DNA of 64,000 nt, taken from Sipunculus nudus (Eukaryota > Annelida > Sipuncula > Golfingiida > Sipunculidae). Shown here one piece after another: positions 1 through 10,399 of this stretch. The position numbers and the translations under genes were made by a program. Each line of letters starts with the position of its first letter. The stretch's first letter is position 1. Location of the stretch: the NCBI GenBank assembly GCA_026874595.1, contig CM049306.1:65914019-65978018 (forward strand), given 5' to 3'. The notes below the pieces were generated by a model. The model was not told the origin of the DNA, did no database searches, and was given only the letters and a program-made list of their open reading frames with translations.

Positions 1-2
1 AC

Positions 3-1194
3 TTTAAAAAAGCAGAGCTACAGGATCTGTGTGAAAGTGCCAGAGACCTGGGTCTCACTGTTGACCCTGATGGTTTACTAGAAGACAGGGAGGCAGTGCT
101 CAAAGAAAAACTAAGTATACACAGTGATTTAACTCTACCAAACCCCAGCACATTGCCTTTTGATAGTGATATTTCATCCATACCCCCTTTGTCCGTGTTT
201 GATCTGTATAATTTCCTAACATCATTTGATGTTATCATCATCTGATTATACAGTCATACCAGCTTACGGGACTACCGAAAACTTGAAGGGTATATACCAT
301 GCTCAAGGACGGATTTGTCATGGATGTTAGAGTCGTACATTTTTCTGAAGATGATAGTTATTGTGGACTTGTTGCTGATGTCAAGCCAAGAACAAGGGAC
401 AGAGATCCGTATCTAAGAGACAATATTACCAGTGCCGGATATTACTTACAAGTGCACCTGCCCAGAGTTCAATATACTCTTCTTTCTGTAACTGCAAAGG
501 AGGGTAAGTGTGTTTTATAACCTATTCATCCATCCATCCATTCATTAATTCATTCATTGAAAAAAAGCATGTCATCACTTTATGAAATACCAGTAAATAT
601 TTTATTAAATACATTTAAAAAAATTATTCTTGGCATGTTTATAACAGCTGAAATTACAAATGGAAATATGCTTTCACGGTGGTCTATATTACACATCACT
701 ACAATGTTTATTGTGTGTTTTATAACCTATTCATCCATCCATCCACCCATCCATCGCACCATTCATTCATTCATTGAAAAAAAAGCAATAACTTTATGAA
801 ATACCAGTAAATATTATATTAAATACATATAAAAAATGATTCTTGGCGTGTTTATAACAGTTGAAATTACAAATGTCTTATATTGGTATAGCTGTGATAA
901 ATTTAAATTTTAGAAAGGACGGCTGTTGTCGGCATGTTTTTGCCACGTTGTTTGAGGTCATGGATTTCATTAATGATCAGAAAAAGGCCAAGTGTGATAT
1001 CAGGAATGTGTAGATGGGTTCGACGCAGCGTCTCAACCACTAAAGCGGTACCTGTGAACAGCCTAGACACATCAATACAGGCCTACACTGTGTCAATGGA
1101 TTACCTGTATAGACCAGTGATGCAAGACATAGAACCGCCATCAGCTGATTCCTTCTTTCAGGGAATTGAACAAATTGACTCTGTTTATATATAG
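3..1194 (+). pseudogene. SWIM-type zinc finger protein fragment, two exons, frame-disrupted
   Basis: The reading frame is open from the window edge. Its start (FKKAELQDLCESA, then VDPDGLLEDRE) and a later block (DYRKLEGY, MLKDGFVMDV, ADVKPRTRDRDP) match what I recall of the SWIM zinc-finger/YqaJ-associated proteins common in bivalves and cnidarians. A TGA at 243-245 interrupts the first frame, which resumes to about 295; the match then continues in another frame from 299. A good splice donor (GGTAAGTG) lies near 505 and an acceptor (TTTTAG) near 913. After it, GCCRHVFATLFEV (about 921-960) carries the Cys-x-His half of the SWIM motif, but in a different frame from the SGMCRWVRRSV tail that follows and ends at the TAG at 1192-1194. 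Likely a pseudogene; sequencing indels could also explain it. The 5' part lies outside the window. The role is probably DNA or protein binding, inferred from the SWIM fold. Confidence 0.6.
509..893 (+). repeat. About 206-bp tandem duplication in the putative intron
   Basis: The stretch beginning GTGTTTTATAACC occurs at 509 and again at 715, followed in both copies by CATC/CATT microsatellite runs, an A-rich spacer, and a block around GAAATACCAGTAAATATT and TTATAACAG. Two copies are present, the second slightly shorter. It lies entirely between the proposed donor and acceptor of the SWIM gene fragment. Confidence 0.75.
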
Positions 1195-2506
1195 GGAAAC
1201 CCCTAGCCCAGTGGTTTCCCGGAACAGACCAACTTTCATACTTGGTGATACATTCAGAATATAAGTTAAAATTTTTTTCCAAATAAATAACTCCGCTTCG
1301 TTAAAAAATATGTTCGTCAGTTTGATTTTTTAATTTTGTTACACAATTCAGCATATAACTCGACATAGAAATCACTATAGAATGACGCATGTCAGGTATG
1401 TCAAAAGATAGCTCATTTGGCGGTTGTTTTACTATGTAATTGATCACGGTTCTCACTGCAACTAAACGGGCGGGTCAACAAATAAACCCGCTCAACAAAT
1501 GACATTAAAGCTATTACGGGTTGATTATTAGTCACGGGCCACTGATTTCTTACTTCATAGGCTACGGAACAGTTTTGAAAGTGGGGGGGGGGGGGGGGGG
1601 CGCACTCTCAATCATGATATAAATCGCTGCGAAAAAGTCATAAAATCTTCTAAATTGATTTTTAAGTTAATCTGTCAGGTGTCATATATATAAGACCTTT
1701 GAATTACAAAACATAAAAACATATATACTTCAGAATTAACACTGCCATTCAAGTTAACTTTGCAGCCAGTTTCCTAGACAGGTCATAATAAACTTAATGG
1801 ATAGCAAAACAAACCAGCAGTGGTAAACAAACCACCAATGCTCCATATAGGATTAACATATCATACATATTTTGTAAACTAAAGTTCAATAGAAGACTGA
1901 CAGTTCATTCAAACACTGTATATTACAGGATTGTTTTATTTCAGTTTAATGTTGTTTGCAAATGGGCTATGAAATGTAAGTATATCTGTAGGCATATGAT
2001 ATGGGGATGTAACAAATGATTAGTGTAAGATCATTCACTCGTCAATGCTGACAACAGTGATAATTCAGTTATGAGATAAATTACATTTAATTGTCTTTCT
2101 AATGCTGTTGTTACAGATTAATTGAAATGAACGAAAAGTGTCACAAGTACCATGCAAACAAATATAAATATTTCTCTAGCTATGAAGACACACAGGTTTC
2201 TTGACATATATATAACTATTACACTCTTCTTTTATAGATATATATATTTACTTTGAAAATCTAATTTTCATATCCTTTGTTTCATTTCCAGGTACTAAAC
2301 ATGAACAGACATCGCAATACTACTAATACAAGAGGTATCCCCCAGTACATAGATCATAATCTTTAGTGATCACCTGTCTGTCTAATATATTAGTTTTTTA
2401 TATTAATTAATTACTTCTTCTACTCAGTATATCGATTATTTGCAACTGAATCAGCTAAAAGTTAAATCATTAATGTTTAGAAAGTCTATAGGAAACTTGC
2501 CAAAAA
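1195..2506. other. AT-rich stretch without a recognisable gene
   Basis: No open frame of convincing length or similarity was seen on either strand. The main feature is an 18-base poly-G run at 1583-1600. The rest is AT-rich sequence with short TA-rich runs near 2205-2250. Confidence 0.6.
1583..1600 (+). repeat. Poly-G tract (G18)
   Basis: Eighteen consecutive G residues occur in AT-rich surroundings. Similar runs occur at 13,493-13,506 (14 G) and 20,569-20,585 (17 G). Such tracts can form G-quadruplexes and are also prone to length error in assemblies. Confidence 0.9.
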
Positions 2507-2632
2507 TGTTTGATCTATACATCAGCATGGAGCAGAAGTTTAACAACCATTGTTTGATCTATACATCAGCATGGAGCAGAAGTTTAACAACTATTGTTTG
2601 ATCTATACATCAGCATGGAGCAGAAGTATTAA
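2507..2632 (+). repeat. 44-bp tandem repeat, about 3 copies
   Basis: Units start at 2507, 2551 and 2595 with TGTTTGATCTATACATCAGC, followed by ATGGAGCAGAAGT. The same unit, in the same orientation, forms a second array at 14,777-15,000. Confidence 0.9.
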
Positions 2633-3186
2633 CTAGTGGCCCATGGGCCATGACGCTCAGCTGAATTCATGAACCTTGAATAAGGAGTAAAATGACTCGC
2701 AGAGTGCTTAAAATCATGCATTTTGCCAATATTCCTTGGAAATAAGTAACAGGAATTTTTTTCAGGTTTTCTGAATAGATTATACTAGGTACTCCAAAGT
2801 CAGAAGTTGCTTTGTCGAACCACTACAATTTGTTCTCATCTGCCTAATAGATTGCTAAAAGCATGTTCTTTTGATACAAGGTTGGATGGGGACATCCAAC
2901 TGATATAACATACTGATGTGTGTGGCTGACGAGTTTGAATATAAATATGGTGATAGGAAGTCTGTATTCACAGCAGAGGTCTGGACTTGTCTCTCTGTTG
3001 GGTGAATTGTATCTTACTATTATAAATGTCCGTCTTGTGCATTATCTGCATGGATTCTTAATTAGAAATTCTGTATTTGTTGAATTGTAAAGACATCAAA
3101 TTTTCCTCATCAACAGCAATTTCATTTTAGGTAAGTTTATGTCTGTTAAATCATATCAAATTCAATGTGAACCAATATAAAAATGT
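2633..3186. other. Intergenic stretch, no gene seen
   Basis: AT-rich sequence between the 44-bp array and the end of the Helitron coding remnant. The 3' terminus of the Helitron should lie here (minus strand), but I could not identify a convincing terminal hairpin or end motif. Confidence 0.4.
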
Positions 3187-4701
3187 TCAATCAAGATGAA
3201 ACTGGAAAACACTCTTTGGAACAATAGTGAACAAGACTTTATGATCAGACCATGTAGCCTCCATTGTTGAAGTTGTAGCATCAGGGAAGTTAGAAAACAC
3301 AAGATCAATAAGACTTCCATGATCAGTTGTCTTTTCTGTTACAAGTTGTTGACAGTGTAAAAGATGTGAAAGATCATTCAAGGCTGACATATTGTTTTGT
3401 TCACTAACATCTATATTAAAATCTCCCATTACTAACAATGGTTCTTGGATATCAACATGTGTCATAAGCTGGGCAAGCTTTGACCTAAAGCCTGACAGTT
3501 TTGACCGAGGGGACCTGTAGACACTAATCAGTTGTAAGGAAGAGCTTGGAGTATTTACCAGTAGTACAGATGCATCAATGTTTCCACTAGACTGATGATG
3601 CACTTCAATGAATGGCCAGAGGTCTTTGTGGACATAGAATGCTAATCCATAGTGTGGTCTTTTTGATGGACATGTTGAACCTGTTGTTTGATGATCATTT
3701 TGAATCAGTTGGAAATTTGGTATACAATATGAATCATCAGTATCAACAGAACACAAACGAGTTTCAGCCAAAGCAATGATGTGGGTATTAAGGATATGAA
3801 AATCAGAAATCACATCTTTGAAATGCAAATGAAGAGATCTTTTGTTATGATATATTATCTTCAGTGTATCAGTTGGTACAGATGTTGGTGGTAAGAAATT
3901 AAGAGCAAGTTTAGCATCATGACGAAGCCTGGCTATTTCATTTGTTACTTGTGCATCAGTTGATATTTTGTTTTCGTCTAAATTTAATACATGCAAGCCA
4001 TCCATATTTCTTGCCCTACTCAATGCAACATAATGTGCATGCCTCAGTTTTCTGGTAGTTGTCAACCTGATCAAGTGAACTGCCTTGAGCTTTCCATATC
4101 GTTTTGCTGCACCAATTTTTAATGGATACTGAGAACCAGTTACTGGTATATGTCTCCGGCTTGTATGGAATGTGCGCTTAGTGAAGAATAGGGGTGTCCA
4201 TTCTTTGGATATAAATGTAGTGTAAAAGGTAGCATAATTTCTCCTGGTGCCTGAGCCAATGTTTGAATCTTCAAACTGAACCCAAAGAATGCTTGGCACA
4301 GTTTTGCTATGCAGGTAGTGTATGTGCTTCAATATACAAGAACAACCGTTGGTGATTCCATCTTGTACTGCAACATTGCAAGTGATAACGTATGGTAAAC
4401 CAACAGCAATCTGAAGCCTTTTCAACAGTCCTGCAGTTTTTGATGGGTTATCTGGTATTCTTGAAAGTACATCTTTCTTCACATCATCTGTCACATCTGT
4501 TATTACTGTGTCAATTGCAGTAATTATTACTTTAGTTGTGTTTGTACCCTCGAAAATTTGCATATTATGATTGTCTACACTGGTGTTGTTCGTAAACAAA
4601 TGAGTAGTTCCTGATGGATATGAACTGTTATCATCAACACTACAAGATTTTAGGGCATCAATGTCAGCTTTTTTGTGTTGTCCTTCACGTAGTCTGTTCA
4701 A
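3187..4701 (-). pseudogene. Helitron Pif1 helicase C-terminal half fused to EEP endonuclease
   Basis: Residues about 1-245 contain the helicase C-terminus: NRLREGQH, THLFTNN, LQIAVGLPYVITCNVAVQDG (about 96-115) and HYVALSRARNMDGLHVLNL (motif VI, about 223-241). The stretch between residues about 199 and 215 is out of frame: the alternative frame gives AKTIWKAQGSSLDQV, the expected motif with Gln-Gly, so two compensating one-base shifts flank it. Residues about 279-500 form an endonuclease/exonuclease/phosphatase domain with HNKRSL (Asn286), ALAETRL (Glu313), VMGDFNID (Asp427, Asn429), IDLVFS (Asp467) and SDHK (Asp486, His487), so all catalytic residues are retained. In Helentrons this nuclease is encoded at the C-terminus. 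Confidence 0.85.
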
Positions 4702-5417
4702 TAGTTCAGCAAAACCATGATCATTTTTTGCCGCATGATTTCAGTAAGCTCATACATATGAAAATTGTCTACCCACAGGTTGAGTGCAAGAGGCCCATAG
4801 TTATCAGACAAGTTCTTGAAAATCCAGTTGTCCATTACTGATTGAAGTTGGAACAGGTCTCCAATAACAATTACATGGATACCACCAAATGGTTCTTTGT
4901 TGCTTTTAATTTCTTGGAGCCGCAAATTAACGAAATTGAACATGCGATTTCCTACCATGTTTTTTTTATCAATAATGAATATATGAAGGTGTCCGTACTG
5001 TGTTCGCAGTGTATTCAGGATGTCAGATGACAATTTTCTGTAATCAAATCCTTTATTTGGATCGATTCGAAAAGCATTATGTAATGTGGATCCTTGAACA
5101 TTGTAAGCAGCCTTTCCTGTAGGTGCAGTGATCAGTATTTTGCACTCCAACGGATTTTCACCTTTATTCCCACATAAGTGACGATGTAACGCTTGAAAGA
5201 GAGCTCTGAGCAAAACTGATTTACCAACACCTGCCCCACCAGTAAGGAATAGGTGTAAAGGCTTGGTAGAACATTTTACATGTTTGATAATGTGTTTGAA
5301 GACAGTGAGTTGTTTCTCATTTAGACCCTGTTTTAACTGTCTGTATTCTACAAGGCAATGCAAGTGGTTCCTGTGCAGTGGTTCTTGGTGGCAGTCCAAG
5401 ATCAGTTGACAAATCAT
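4698..5417 (-). pseudogene. Helitron Pif1-type helicase, N-terminal half
   Basis: Superfamily 1 5'-to-3' DNA helicase motifs are clear: Walker A LTGGAGVGKS (residues 58-67 of the open block), ITAPTGKAAYNVQGSTLHNAF (motif Ia region, about 97-115), and GDLFQLQ (motif III, about 187-192). The Walker B box reads IIDKKNMVG, so the usual Asp-Glu is Asp-Lys at 150-151, which should abolish ATP hydrolysis. The block ends early because of a one-base shift in a six-T run at 4724-4729; the matching sequence continues in the next segment. Confidence 0.85.
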
Positions 5418-6388
5418 AGTTTCTCAGATGATCTGACCTTTCTTGGTCATAAAAAGCAAATTCTTCACTGGGAACTGGTTGTTGAATTGAATCTTCATTC
5501 TCTGCATGTTCTGTTGTAGGAGCTATTTTTGCATATTCAGTTTCATGGTCATATTCAGCTTGGTCCTGTGCTTCTTGTAGAACATCTGCATTGTGCTCAT
5601 ACTCTCTTCTTTTTAATTCAATTTGTATTTTTTTCTTGTTATATTGTTCTGAGTATGTGAATGAACCATTCAAATGGTCTTTGGTTTCATCTCTCCATGA
5701 TGTGAACAGCAGCAGCCTTTCACGAAAGCAGTTTTCTGGGTCTATTTTCTCAGTATAACGAACACATCTTAGAACTTGTCTGCGAGTGTATGTTGTACCA
5801 TTTGGTAAGGTGATACTGAGCTTTTCTCCTGTGTTTATATTAGCAATTGCTTCATTTTGATAAGTAATGTTGTTATCATCAGTATTGTCATGGAATGCAT
5901 CTTCTGCTGTTTCCGCGGGGTATTTAATATTAATCTGTGTTGCAAAATCAGCAAGACACCAATTCTCAAATGCTTTTGGTCTCTTTGAGTATCTGTCTAT
6001 GATATTATTTGCTGCTATGTCTGTTGAATCATGTGGGAGATGCTCAAGCTGTTCTTTACTCTTGAGTAGAAAAGTTCTTTCATCTGGAGGGGCAGTGGGT
6101 ACAAATATTACATCCCTAGTGGCTCTTGTCATTGGAAGTTGTAATACCAGATATGCTGCTTCCTGAGCACTTATTTCCACAGCATTTAAAAACTGATTTC
6201 CCATATCTCTCACCTGCTGTCCGAGAGTATTATCCCCTTTTTTAACTTCTTTGCAACCAGCATCTAACAAAGCACTCATTCCCCTTTGACTTTTGCTGAC
6301 ATAGGAAACTGTATGTTGCATTTGCATAAGGATCAAGAATAAACTGAAGGTCATGGTTAGGTTTCCATGCAGAAAATAAAAGTCTCAT
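5317..6388 (-). pseudogene. Helitron Rep-to-helicase connecting segment
   Basis: From about 6310 the frame reads VSYVSKSQRGMSALLDAG, then NQFLNAVEISAQEAAYLV and LPMTRATRDVIFV, a conserved block between Rep and the helicase in animal Helitrons, followed by YSKRPKAFENWCLADF. The 345-residue open block begins at 6354, but its first 15 or so residues are out of frame; the preceding DLQFILDPYANA lies in the frame of the upstream segment. It loses register near 5350, where LVEYRQLKQGLNEKQ begins the helicase in another frame. Confidence 0.8.
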
Positions 6389-7339
6389 TTATCCATTGGT
6401 TTTTATTTCAGACGGTGACATTCTAAGGAATACTTTTGGACCTTTAATGGATGTACGCAAGGCCATGTAGTAGTCATCTAGAGAGTTTAAGAAATCATGA
6501 AAGGACAGGTCATTGTCAACATTTAAGCTTGCAAGTGCCTGAGAGATTTTGTGGTAGTTCTGTTTGTGTTTTTCATCAACTTCTGTGTCATGAGGTGCAA
6601 TGATTTTAGTTTTTGGGATGGGTGGCAATGGAAAGTTAAAACGACAAATTGGCTTACCATTCTTTCTACAAGACCTTGAGTGTCTGTGTATTTGTAGATC
6701 TATCATATCTTGATGGTCCTCATCATTCTTGCAGCAGGTCACATGCTCATCAATGTATTTGGTGATAGTATCTTCTTCATGTTGACCATATATGGGTGCA
6801 TCCTCAATCCACATAAGCATATGAATATGTGGGGAGCCACGTTGCTGAAATTCAACTTTGTAAAAATAATCTTTCAGCTTTCCAAGAGGTGAATGGGCAC
6901 CCTGTTAGATGGTGTGAATGAAGGAATGTGATCAAAATACCGCACACAGGTTACAGGATCTGCCTTAACCAAGCGTGTTTTATTTACCCAATCCATTTGT
7001 CTTATATCATCACTTGAATAAGTTCTGTCATTAATCAGTTTTCCATGCAAGACCAGCAGGTCTTCCCAATGTGTGTCTGCAGCAGATAGAGATATAAACC
7101 ATGTTGGCAATCCTAGTTGCCTAATCATTGCAATGAGAGATCTTTTTACGTGCTTCAAAATATGGAGGGGAGCCTCGTATGTATCTGAAAATCTTGTAGC
7201 CTTCATCCAACCTTGTCAACTCATGAACATTGCTTTCATTAAAGACATCCTGGACGGAATACTTCTTCCCCTTAGTTTTGATTCGACGAATTGCTAGACT
7301 AACCTTTCCTGTAATTTGTTCTATTTGTAATTTCTTCAT
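6389..7339 (-). pseudogene. Helitron Rep (HUH endonuclease) domain, broken
   Basis: Three overlapping frames together carry the Rep domain. The pieces are KKLQIEQITGKVSLAIRR to YIRGSPPYFEARKK (7121-7339), IAMIRQLGLPTWFISLSAAD to VKADPVTCVRYFDH (6874-7206), and YKVEFQQRGSPHIHMLMW onward (about 6389-6870). PHIHM is the metal-binding HUH motif. The Rep domain nicks and joins single-stranded DNA through an active-site Tyr during rolling-circle transposition. Breaks are a one-base shift in an A run at 7143-7147 and a shift plus nearby stop around 6915. A TAA at 6389-6391 is followed in the same frame by MRLLFSAWKPNHDLQF and LDPYA, the expected continuation. Confidence 0.85.
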
Positions 7340-7718
7340 TTTGTAGAAAAGATTTGGAACGTTGCAGCAACTCTGCGATCAAGTGCTCGGAGTTCCCATT
7401 TGCAAAGGTCGCTGTAATGAACAGAAGTTTTTCCTTCAGCATTATCTATTCTCCTTTGCCACAGAATATTGACGGAAATGACATATATTCTGAATCTTTG
7501 TCTTGAAACAGATTCAAAGGTTTCTGTCCTTCACCAGGAGCCACCGATATATTGTCATTCCCTGTAAGTTCAGTATCATCAAGCATGGTATCCAGAATTC
7601 CTCCTTGTTCATCTTCATGTATTTCTTCAAAATTGTCATCATCAGATAGAGTATCATCCACAGAATTGTCAGTTGTAGCAAGGGGTTCATGCTCTTGTGA
7701 ATTTTTGAAAGTTTTAAG
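7340..7718 (-). pseudogene. Helitron N-terminal (Helitron_like_N) segment
   Basis: After the TAG at 7719 the same frame continues through an acidic stretch (DDTLSDDDNFEEIHEDE) to NISVAPGEGQKPLNLFQD and FPSIFCGK, a signature of the Helitron_like_N region. The matching continuation (RRIDNAEGKTSVHYSDLCK, then WELRALDRRVAATF) is in another frame from about 7450, and a further shift near 7355 is needed to join the next segment. This region precedes the catalytic Rep domain and is of unknown function. Confidence 0.75.
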
Positions 7719-8250
7719 CTAATTGCTATTTATTGTAATGTTTGCATCTTTATATAACTGACTATGTCTCATCAAGTAGTGTAGTGCACTCAGTATTACA
7801 GCTGGACGTACATTTTGGGTGCACTCTACATTTTTGTACTCAAGTTTACGTTTTAAACTTATTGGTACAGTAGCTGTTGAGCCTGATGTACGTGGTAACA
7901 TATCCACGGTTGTTTCAATCTGAGTAGGTACGTTGACCGGTGATCCTTTCAGTGACAACTGTGAACCTCTAGGTAATTCTCGTAACTGCATGAATGGTAT
8001 GCGTAATGCAACAAGCCTTTCCTCTAGGGGACACAAGTTCAATTCAGGTGGCTAATGAGGAAACTGCATTCCATTTAATACAGAAAGTTTTGGTGTCTTG
8101 TGGCATTTCAGAGCATCAAGACAAGTTGTGCATAACCATTTTTTATTGTCCACTGATTTTACATCTGTAATGTGTGTTGCTAGGTAAGTGGAATCTAGTC
8201 TGTCTGGCCAGCTATCAGAATTCTTTACAGAGTGTTTGAACCATGTCTAA
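7719..8250 (-). pseudogene. Helitron Cys finger and DUF6570-like region
   Basis: In a single frame from about 8250 one reads a Cys cluster, TWFKHSVKNSDSW, then LCTTCLDALKC (CxxC pairs typical of a zinc finger), SVLNGMQFP, and NLCPLEERLVALRIPFMQLR. The last is the hallmark start of the DUF6570 region found upstream of Rep in many animal Helitrons, followed by LPRGSQLSLKGSPVNVP. In-frame TAG stops occur at 8247-8249 and 8052-8054, and another at 7719-7721 ends the block; the reading continues beyond it in the same frame. The function of DUF6570 is unknown. Confidence 0.75.
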
Positions 8251-9876
8251 TTACAGCAACAACAAGCATATGGGACCTTCAGATATTGAAGTATGAAATT
8301 TCTGTATACATTCTCTGAGATCTGCACCCTGTTTTCTCTTAAGATTAGCTGCTTTTTCATTTTTTCTGTATGATTCATGAGTTATTTTCTGTGCTCTAGT
8401 GGCTGTGTTTCTCATAGTCTCAGTTCTCTTATGTAATGGATTTGCTCTTTTCCTCCTTTTGGCGAGTCTTTCAGTTTCTCTAAAAAAATCATCTTCAGAT
8501 CTTTTTCTTTTTTTACCAGGTGATTCTCTGACACGTTCCATTTGTCTATAGGTTTCATTTTGTCTGGCAGTTTGCTTCTGTTGTTTCTCGGCCTTTCTTT
8601 CTTTTTGTCTGTATGTTTCATTTAGTCTTGCAGTTTGTTTCTGTTGCTTCTCAGCCTTTCTTTCTTTTTGTCTGTAAGTTTCATTTAGTCTGGCAATTTG
8701 CTTCTGTTGTTTCTCAGCTTCCCTCTCTTGTGCCCTTCGAACTTGATCTTTTCTTAATAATTTGATTATATGCTTTCTGTGCAGAGCGTTCCTTTTGCCT
8801 GTATGTTTCATTAAGTCTAGCAATTTTCTTCTGTTGTTTCTCAGCTTTTCTCTCTTGTGCTCTTCGAACTTGATCTTTCTAATCTTTTGATTATATGCTT
8901 TCTCTGCAGAACGTTCTTTTTGTCTACAAGTTTCATTTTGTCTTGATAACAGTTTTCTTTGTTGATCTTTTAGGCATTCTCTATCCCTGTGAGGTGGATT
9001 CATTCTTTTCAGTCTCATATACTCTTTCAAATATAATTTTCTGTTTATTTTTAGTTGCTGATCATTAAAGTATTCTTTGATCAAGTGAACACCTTGTTTA
9101 GAATCTTTTTCATGATCAAGTTTGCTTTTATTTACCGTGTCCACAAGATCTGCTGTTGACAGAGTTGCATGCTTTAGCTGGTCATCTGAACTGGTAGACT
9201 GTTTAGTTTGGCGTTTCAGTCCAAGTTTAAATGCTTTAGTGGTGACTTGGTTTATTCTGAAATATGTCACTTCAAACATAGTTGCATTCATCATATTTGC
9301 ATAGTTTGATATATACTGAAAGAATTCTGATTGCAGTTCAAATGCAAGAAGAACTGATGTGCCACAAGGTGTAGGACACCCGAGATGATTTCTGCTGTGT
9401 GGATCAAACACATAGTAACTATTCTGCTGATATGAAATTGCAATTGCGTTTCCTCCGACTATAATAAGACCACATTTCTTGGAAGTGATTTCTGCCAAAG
9501 CATCCTGGTAAAACATATAGGGTGCTTGCACATCAGAATGATTAAGAAAACCACCAGTGATCAAGGTTGGTTTCATCTTGAAATAATGATAAAGGCATTG
9601 TAAATACTCTGGTATTTCATCCCAAGCCATGTATCCTTTATCTGGGATATCTGACAATGTTCTGTACAAATGATCACCTTTAATTAATATTGTGTCCATA
9701 TCATTTGTTTGCCATACAACAACATCATGCAGGGTGGCATAAAGCAGAGAAACAACTGAATTAGGCACACACTGTTTGCTAACGGAGTTTGTTGGAAACC
9801 GAGGATCACCTTGGTGAAAAGTGCCTTTAATAACCTTACTGATAGAAACAGCCGGGACAGGTATAGCTAAAGCCAA
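8251..9876 (-). pseudogene. Helitron N-terminal segment: C76-like cysteine protease plus Lys/Arg-rich repeats
   Basis: This is a 541-residue open block. Residues about 18-190 resemble the herpesvirus-tegument-type (C76, Herpes_teg_N-like) cysteine protease fold as found in eukaryotic transposon proteins: GTFHQGDPRF, then SKQCVPNSVV (candidate nucleophile Cys36), and YYVFDPHSRN (candidate Asp158 and His160), followed by CGTSVLLAF. In the C76 family this is a deubiquitinating or deneddylating activity; its role in a transposon is unknown. Residues about 270-520 are very rich in Lys, Arg, Gln and Glu, with a unit of about 21 residues around QKERKAEKQQKQTAR repeated several times, probably helical or coiled. 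The frame ends at a stop within a GTTGTTGCTG run near 8262, where the homologous sequence continues in another frame. An upstream exon is possible, since a CCCAG acceptor-like site lies just before the proposed start. Confidence 0.7.
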
Positions 9877-10155
9877 AGCTGGGCAGGTAAGTTTAAAGTT
9901 GAAAGTTTACAATAAAATTTGATAAAATCTAAAAAGGTACTGGATGAGAGAAAGTCAGATACACGATGGAGAGTATTTAATGGAACTGGTTATGAAAATG
10001 AAAAGAGTAACTAGGAAGATACAGGAATATGGTGAAGATGCCTCTGTTTAACAGAGTTCATAAAATGGAAATAAATGACAAACTCAAACTCAATGATAAT
10101 TTTTTAATAACGTTAGTTATAACTAGTTGCACTGGTTTTATTTTCTGTTTTTTTT
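9877..10155. other. Short intergenic stretch
   Basis: AT-rich sequence upstream (minus strand) of the Helitron remnant. The 5' terminus of the element may lie here or further right, but I saw no diagnostic end. Confidence 0.4.
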
Positions 10156-10285
10156 TATCTCGATTTTTTAATCTGGTTTTGATCTCGTTTTTTATCTGGT
10201 TTTGATCTAGTTTTCTATCTGGTTATCTTTGATCTGGTTATCTTTGATCTGGCTTTTCTTGTTCGTGAAATATTTGATCTGGATT
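10156..10285 (+). repeat. Short degenerate tandem repeat around TTTGATCTGGT
   Basis: Pyrimidine-rich sequence in which ATCTGGT and TTGATCT recur about every 11-17 bases, nine or so times. The unit is degenerate. Confidence 0.7.
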
Positions 10286-10399
10286 GTTCTGGTTTTGTCT
10301 TGGCAGATACCTGAAAACATAAAGAAAAAAAATATTGCAGTACTGGAAAATTTTTATTATGAACTGAATACAAAAGTAAGAGATGAAATAACAAGAGCA

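Larger units (their letters stand above)
3187..9876 (-). mobile_element. Decayed autonomous Helitron (Helentron-like)
   Basis: On the minus strand, consecutive fragments give one ancestral polyprotein of about 2,200 residues. The order is C76-like cysteine protease, Lys/Arg-rich repeats, Cys finger, DUF6570-like region, Helitron N-terminal region, HUH Rep nuclease, Pif1 helicase and EEP endonuclease. Rep plus Pif1 is diagnostic of Helitrons, which move by rolling-circle replication; a C-terminal EEP nuclease is the known mark of the Helentron subgroup. By eye there are in-frame stops at 8247-8249, 8052-8054, 7719-7721 and 6389-6391. Frameshifts lie near 8262, 7450, 7355, 7145, 6915, 6310, 5350 and 4727, plus a compensating pair near 4105 and 4065. 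It cannot encode active protein as it stands. Element ends were not resolved, so the coordinates mark only the coding remnant. Confidence 0.9.
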
